Positions 58,901-64,000 of a DNA stretch of 64,000 nucleotides are shown here, piece by piece. The stretch spans positions 2,549,620 to 2,613,619 of the forward strand of contig CM074811.1 in the NCBI GenBank assembly GCA_037447605.1, given 5' to 3'. The number at the start of each line of letters is the position of its first letter. Position 1 is the first letter of the stretch. The stretch comes from Zygnema circumcarinatum. Its lineage: Eukaryota; Streptophyta; Zygnematophyceae; Zygnematales; Zygnemataceae. A program made the position numbers and the translations under genes. The notes beneath the pieces were generated by a model. The model was given only the letters and a program-made list of their open reading frames with translations, searched no databases and had not been told where the DNA came from.

Positions 58901-61900
58901 TTACTCTCAGCAGGCAGAGCACTACCACCATCACTATGGCGAGGGCAACAATGACCCCCGAAGCGACCACCCCTGCAACAAGTCCTGGACTAGTAGTGAA
59001 CAGTCCACCGCTGGGAGGAGGAGAGGGAGGGGGGCTCCCTCCTTCAGGTCCGGCGAAAGGAGGTGAGGGAGCTGATTGTGGAATGGGAGAAGAGAAGGGG
59101 TCGGGAGGGGGAGGGAACTGTTCACAGGTTGGGAGGCCGTACACTCCATAATATGTGCATAGACCTTGATTCGCAGATAAGCTGTTCAGAGAGACGAAGT
59201 TACAATTGGTAAGGGGACAGGGAAAGTCATCAAAATAGACCCACAAACGTGGGATGAGCTGGTTTGTGCACATTAACCGTACAAGTTGACTAACATAACT
59301 CAGAAAGTTAGGCACGAAACCATGCTGGGGATTTTCACGAAATCTGCTAAAAGGAGGTGTTGCTCATCATTGAGTATCACGGTCAAACCTCCGTCAAAGC
59401 AAGGTTTGATCCTTTACTCACTTGACAGTTTTCGGGGTAAAGTTGGTTTCGTTAAGGGGAAATGCGCCGCTTAGCAAGTTACTGGACAAATCTCTGCAGC
59501 TCCAAATCAAAGAGAGACTTTATGTGATGATTCAGTTGTGGCTACACCATCTCAGACGCTGACAGGAAGCTACATCAAACAAAAGGTGAAGGTGAAGTTA
59601 AGGTGAAGTTAAGGTGAAGTTAAGGTGAAGTTAAGTAGGACGAAAAGTATGAAGGAACGATTTAACTTCGAATGAAGTCTGTTTATATCGAGTGCATGTT
59701 AAAGTTCCACAGACTTACATGTCTTTAAGACGTAAGAGGTTTTGAAGTGATGAAGGCACCGACCCATTCAGTTCATTGCTCTGAAGATGCCTGAAAACCC
59801 CGACTTCCCCCGTAGGTTTAGCCAAAACAAACTCGTATCTTCATGAGTCAGCCAGGAAAATGGGATACAACAAAAAAATTAACAAGTACTTTCTGGCATG
59901 TCCAGAATCCATATTTCCCTTCACCGAAAGCATTTGTCATTAGCATTCTGTATGCCTACAGATAACAATGGGAGAGGTTGCATTCTGTATATCCGCAACA
60001 ATCCTGAGCCTCCTCTCATGCAATGGCTTCATTTTCTTACAGTCTTCAGGACCCTACCGTGACCCCTCCAGATGGCCCTGATTTTTTCTTTTTTTTCTTT
60101 AACATGCAGCAGGTTATCAGTCAGAAAGCTAAAATTTGACTCCGCATTGACTCATGCATCCTTTCAGGGACAAAACTAACTGAGGTGGAAACCAGTAAAA
60201 GGTGATGTAAAAAGGGTAAGGTCACACTCACAGAACTTCAAGAACTTCCAAATCTCCAAGGGAATCCGGAATTGGTCCTTCAAGTCCGTTGTAGCTTAGA
60301 TCACTGCCCTCACAGGTAAAACCACAAACTGTGAACAGTGGATCCCATTTGGTACAAGTGATTCCATCAATTTCATCTGCCCAAGGTCTGAATAGTCTAT
60401 TGGAGCATAAAAGTGATCTGCTCCATTTTCGGTTTTACTCTGACCCATCAACTGCTCATTGTGCGTTCACAGCAAAACCATCAAACTTTCCATCATATCC
60501 TCCAGCTTCATTGAACCCGTATGCATTCTAGAGATGTCGTAACATTCCGAGAAGTCAACAGCAGAAGGAATCAGATTTTTGTTGGGTTGAGAGAAGTGAG
60601 AGATTGGCAGCTTACAGGATTTGCAGTGAGCTGATGTTGGCAAGAAACGGTGATATAGTCCCAGTCAATCCTGATGAGCTCACATTTCTGCCGCCAACAT
60701 ACATAAACAAAGTAGTCACTAAGAGTGATCGAGAGCATCAATGGATGAAGGAGAAAACCTCCAGAATCCAAATGAGAACGACTATCTGGACAGAAACTTT
60801 CTCAGCTTTCCCAGAAGAAGAAGAAGAAGAAGAAGAAGAAGAAGAAGAAGCTTACATGGCAGTCACTTTCGTGAGAAACGGAGTGCTACTTTGGCAAGTG
60901 ACCCCAAACCATTCAATAGGCGAACATGGGTCCCCAACCCAATCGCTCAGAAGAGAGCCATCGGAAAGAGCATCTCGGAAAGCCTGCATGGCCAAAACTG
61001 CAAAAAGAGCGACCCCTCCACACAACCAAAGAAGGAAATAATGAGCAAATGCACATACCAAGAAATGCAGCTGTTGAAAAGTTAAATGCACACTCTAGCT
61101 AGATGAAGTGGACAGTGCTACTGCTTCAAGTTTTATTCCTCCAATTTGATCCCCCATACCTTCCAGTGGGTCGGTGGGAATTGGCCCAGGTTGAACCTTC
61201 AGAAGCTCGAACCCATTAACCATTGGCATAAGAAGGGAGTCTGGAAGGGGTCTAAACTCCACATAGAGATCAGCTTGATCTCGATGAAGGATCGGATAAG
61301 TCATCATCACAGATCTGAAGGGGCCATCTGCGATGGAAACTATATCAATGTTGGGTTCCACACTCGCATTGTTGATGTAAAGGCCAAACATACGGTCATA
61401 TGCCATGATATTCCGACCGGCTATTTCGGCAAAGTAGAAAAAAGCCTGTCAAGCCAACGAAAGACCACCATTAAGAATCAGATTCTTGCTTCCTTACTGT
61501 ACTTCTGCATCAAAGTGAGAGAAACATTATGGATGTGTACCTTTCCATTACTGTAAGGTTTCAAACGAGTCAACTCACTGCAACATTAGAATACCTGATA
61601 ATCGCCATGTTCTAAGTCCAGAAAGATGTATCCTTTAATATCACTTGTGTTTGGAAACAACCGCGCAGACTGTAGCACAAATTGTGGTACATAGTTAGGC
61701 GAAGTCATGGCTCCGGTGATGTTTTTGGTGGTATTGAGTGGAGGAGGGAGATCTGTCGGAGGGCTAACAAAGTAGTCTGTGCCGTAACGGATTGTCTGTT
61801 GGTCGTCGTTTATATCCGCAAACCATATCCTATCCAAAGGGTCTTCAGGATATCTGCAAGAAACAAAAACTTCTTAACAAACCTTAATAAAAAACAGAAA

Positions 61901-62958
61901 AAGGGGGGATTAAAACCTCAAAAACAGTCAACTATTAACCTGATTTACACACCAAACGCACATGCAGATGCACCTCACGCAGTATGACCCCCCATTGCGA
62001 TATTGACATTACTTACCTAAATTTTCCAACAGTGATATCCTCCCCACAAGCGAAGCGGAATTTGCCCACGAGAGCGGTGGTATTGGTGTAGCCAAACGTG
62101 GTAGAAACGCCATAGGACTCACTTGGCAAAGGGCGAATCTCAATTCCATTTATTATGGGGTTTCGAAAGATTCGCAAGAGACAGATCAGTATGTATGGAG
62201 TTTCAACGTCTAAGATGTATTCTGGTGAAAGGATGTTTCCCGTGTTCAAACGAATGGTCCCGCTGCCACCCTCATCAGCACTCCCATCAGCACATCAGAT
62301 ACATACAGCAGCCACTTCTCTATGAAAGATTCCAATGCAATCTCCAGCCAAACTTGATTTCGCTCCCACACTAATGATATAAAAGCGTTTTAGCAGCCAA
62401 TGATTGCTCAGCACGGCCTATGCATGAAAAGTAATCGACAATGCAGAACTATCTTTCGCTTGAACACGTTGCAATCGTCGAGTTTAAGTCTATGAATGGT
62501 CTACAAGAGCTCGCAGTTTGCCAATTACCATGCGGTTGTTCCAACAGATACATTAAAAATGGGGGCCGAACCCTGCCCGTCATAATTATTGTAGTAAAAC
62601 GTTAGCCGAACCAGATACCTTCCTGCACTTCCCAAACCGCTCAATTGCATGTCAAGATGACCTCTCTCATACAACACACCCGACAACATACACATCGCCA
62701 GCTCCACGGCGAAGAATCAATACCCAAGAATCACAAGAATCATACCCGGCTTTGTAACACTGATGTTGTAACAGTTTCTCCGTCCGTTTTCCTCTTTGAA
62801 GTATCGCAAGGTAAGTTGCATCTTTACAGCAGGGACTCCCAGAGGCAGATTATATATTAAAGTAGGATAGCCTCCTGAAAAGAACCGGTCTGTTGTCCAA
62901 GTAAGAGTGCCATTTTGATACGGTAACCCGGTGTAACCGCAGTCGATGTTAATGAAAT
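55964..62958 (-). CDS. Malectin-like/LRR receptor kinase (signal-peptide exon unresolved)
   Basis: Plasma-membrane receptor kinase of the malectin-like plus LRR type. Malectin-like exons run from 62958 ([10 protein letters not shown]) through [15 protein letters not shown] (about 62620), [24 protein letters not shown] (61837) to [10 protein letters not shown] (61380). An LRR-cap exon follows ([11 protein letters not shown], about 60900), then four LRR exons of about 24 codons near 60670, 60290, 59780 and 59490. Exon 59181-58838 has a Pro-rich stalk and the membrane helix [20 protein letters not shown]. Kinase exons are 58327-58083, 57919-57793, 57425-57354, 57028-56839, 56592-56460 and 56239-55964. 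The kinase has [32 protein letters not shown] and [10 protein letters not shown], so it is an RD kinase with all key residues. Junction phases agree. The first exon with signal peptide was not found right of 62958. The stop region overlaps a dispersed repeat. Confidence 0.92.
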
Positions 62959-64000
62959 CTGCATTTATATTCACCGTGCCCATAGGTCAGATACTTGATG
63001 TTCCAGCAGATAAAAACGGAGAAAGGCAGAATGGCAGTTTCATCATAAAAAGATAGCAGACAGAACTTGTAAAGTGTTCAATTAGTTTTACTTCAATTGT
63101 GGAGCTGCCCTCCCATTTCCATGACATTCACAATTGATTGTATGTCCAACTTGCTGTTTCGAGCATCAAAACGTAACATGATAATCAAACCGTCGACCGT
63201 GCAGGAGGAACCCCTATGCAGAAATGGCAGGTGAGGCAAGAAAGTCTAGTCTCGCATGCATCAGCTGACAGAACGTATATGGTAGTCCATTCAGTAGCAA
63301 CGATGAGTGGGGCATAACACTTAGCAGAAAGCATGGTGAAAAAAGGAGCACAGAAAAGAGCACAGAAAAGCTCTCACTTGCATAAACGGACAGGATTCTG
63401 TTTTGCCAAGAAGCCAATCCATGTCAGCATGCAGCAGTGAAGGGTGTTTCCAGAGACCTGAAGGAAAACTGCACGCATTCTTCCAAACAATGGAAACTTA
63501 TTCTAGAACCGAGGACTGTGGAAATGACTGAACAGGTTGAGCTGCCGTTGATCATGCGACGTCAATCCATGGTTTTACATGCTGGCTAATTGGCATTCTC
63601 GCTTTTACACATACCAACTTTCTTAAAAAACGTCAAAATGAGCAAGCTAACCAATGAGCAGCATTCCCTCTTTCGCAAAAGATGCAATGCAGCCTGGTGT
63701 GGATGCTGCTAAATGTGCACATTCTCGCATGTTGCACAATTGAAAATTATAGCTTCTATAGTCTGATCAACGTATCCAGGGGTTGCTGCTCGTGCTTTCC
63801 CCTGAAGATCGTCCAGGATAGCCTTTCTCCCACATCATTTATCATTCAACAACAAGGCCAGCTGCTTTCACTGTCTTGCGCTACCCCAGCTCACGCAAAA
63901 AAGACTGACTTGCAGTAAAACCATTTTCTCCTCCCAAGACAGACCCATGCACTGTGCTGCCTGCAGCCCCCCCTGCATGCTGCCTCTCTGTAACCCACTA
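62959..64000. other. Upstream of the receptor-kinase malectin exon; no exon resolved
   Basis: The kinase gene's signal-peptide exon should lie here or beyond the window. A hydrophobic frame on the - strand at 63214-63417 would need a TTG start, so I do not accept it. Confidence 0.35.

Noticed and set aside
63214-63417. Hydrophobic - strand frame that could be the kinase signal peptide
   Set aside because: It would have to start at TTG; the nearest ATG is in another frame and no donor joins it in phase to 62958.

Overview
The window is nuclear DNA from a green-lineage streptophyte, most likely a non-seed plant or charophyte alga (Chara-like, or bryophyte; the sequence alone does not decide). 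The grounds are a DEK1 phytocalpain, a plant-type GATA factor, a plastid fibrillin, an OEP7-like plastid envelope anchor, a malectin/LRR receptor kinase and CCCTAA/CCCTAAA telomere-like motifs. Genes have many short exons, sit far apart and are separated by CT-rich microsatellites, MITE-like elements and three 10-N gaps.

Layout, left to right. 0.2-2.4 kb, + strand: 3' part of DEK1 with an intact calpain triad. 6.3-8.5 kb, - strand: GATA factor. 10.3-13.3 kb: nested foldback, hAT-like and TA-flanked elements. 14.3-15.9 kb, + strand: secreted two-domain protein with an (SPPP)n rod. 16.25-16.84 kb: 585-bp palindromic element with an 8-bp target duplication. 18.0-21.3 kb, - strand: inward-rectifier (Kir) potassium channel. 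23.4-26.8 kb, - strand: complete 11-exon lysophosphatidate acyltransferase. 28.1-31.2 kb, - strand: telobox MYB with degenerate telomere repeats just upstream. 32.4-32.8 kb, + strand: two tiny one-helix membrane ORFs 54 bp apart, the first OEP7-like. 33.9-35.7 kb, - strand: plastid fibrillin. 41.35-47.6 kb, - strand: a multi-exon tyrosine recombinase with a GCR1_C-like C-terminus (Crypton-type), whose introns are filled with a GCAGAAT heptamer satellite. 50.9-51.1 kb: a 5S rRNA gene and a truncated copy. 52.5-54.1 kb, - strand: secreted trypsin-fold protein lacking catalytic His and Ser. 56.0-63.0 kb, - strand: malectin-like/LRR receptor kinase.

The genes do not form a pathway; they look like ordinary neighbours in a repeat-rich genome. 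The most unusual items are the Crypton-type recombinase gene, the catalytically dead S1 protease, the Kir channel with a 23-nt pore microexon, the tiny-ORF pair, and the telomere-repeat cluster upstream of a predicted telomere-repeat-binding factor. Gene models were built by eye from conserved protein blocks, splice-site consensus and intron phase; no database search was possible.
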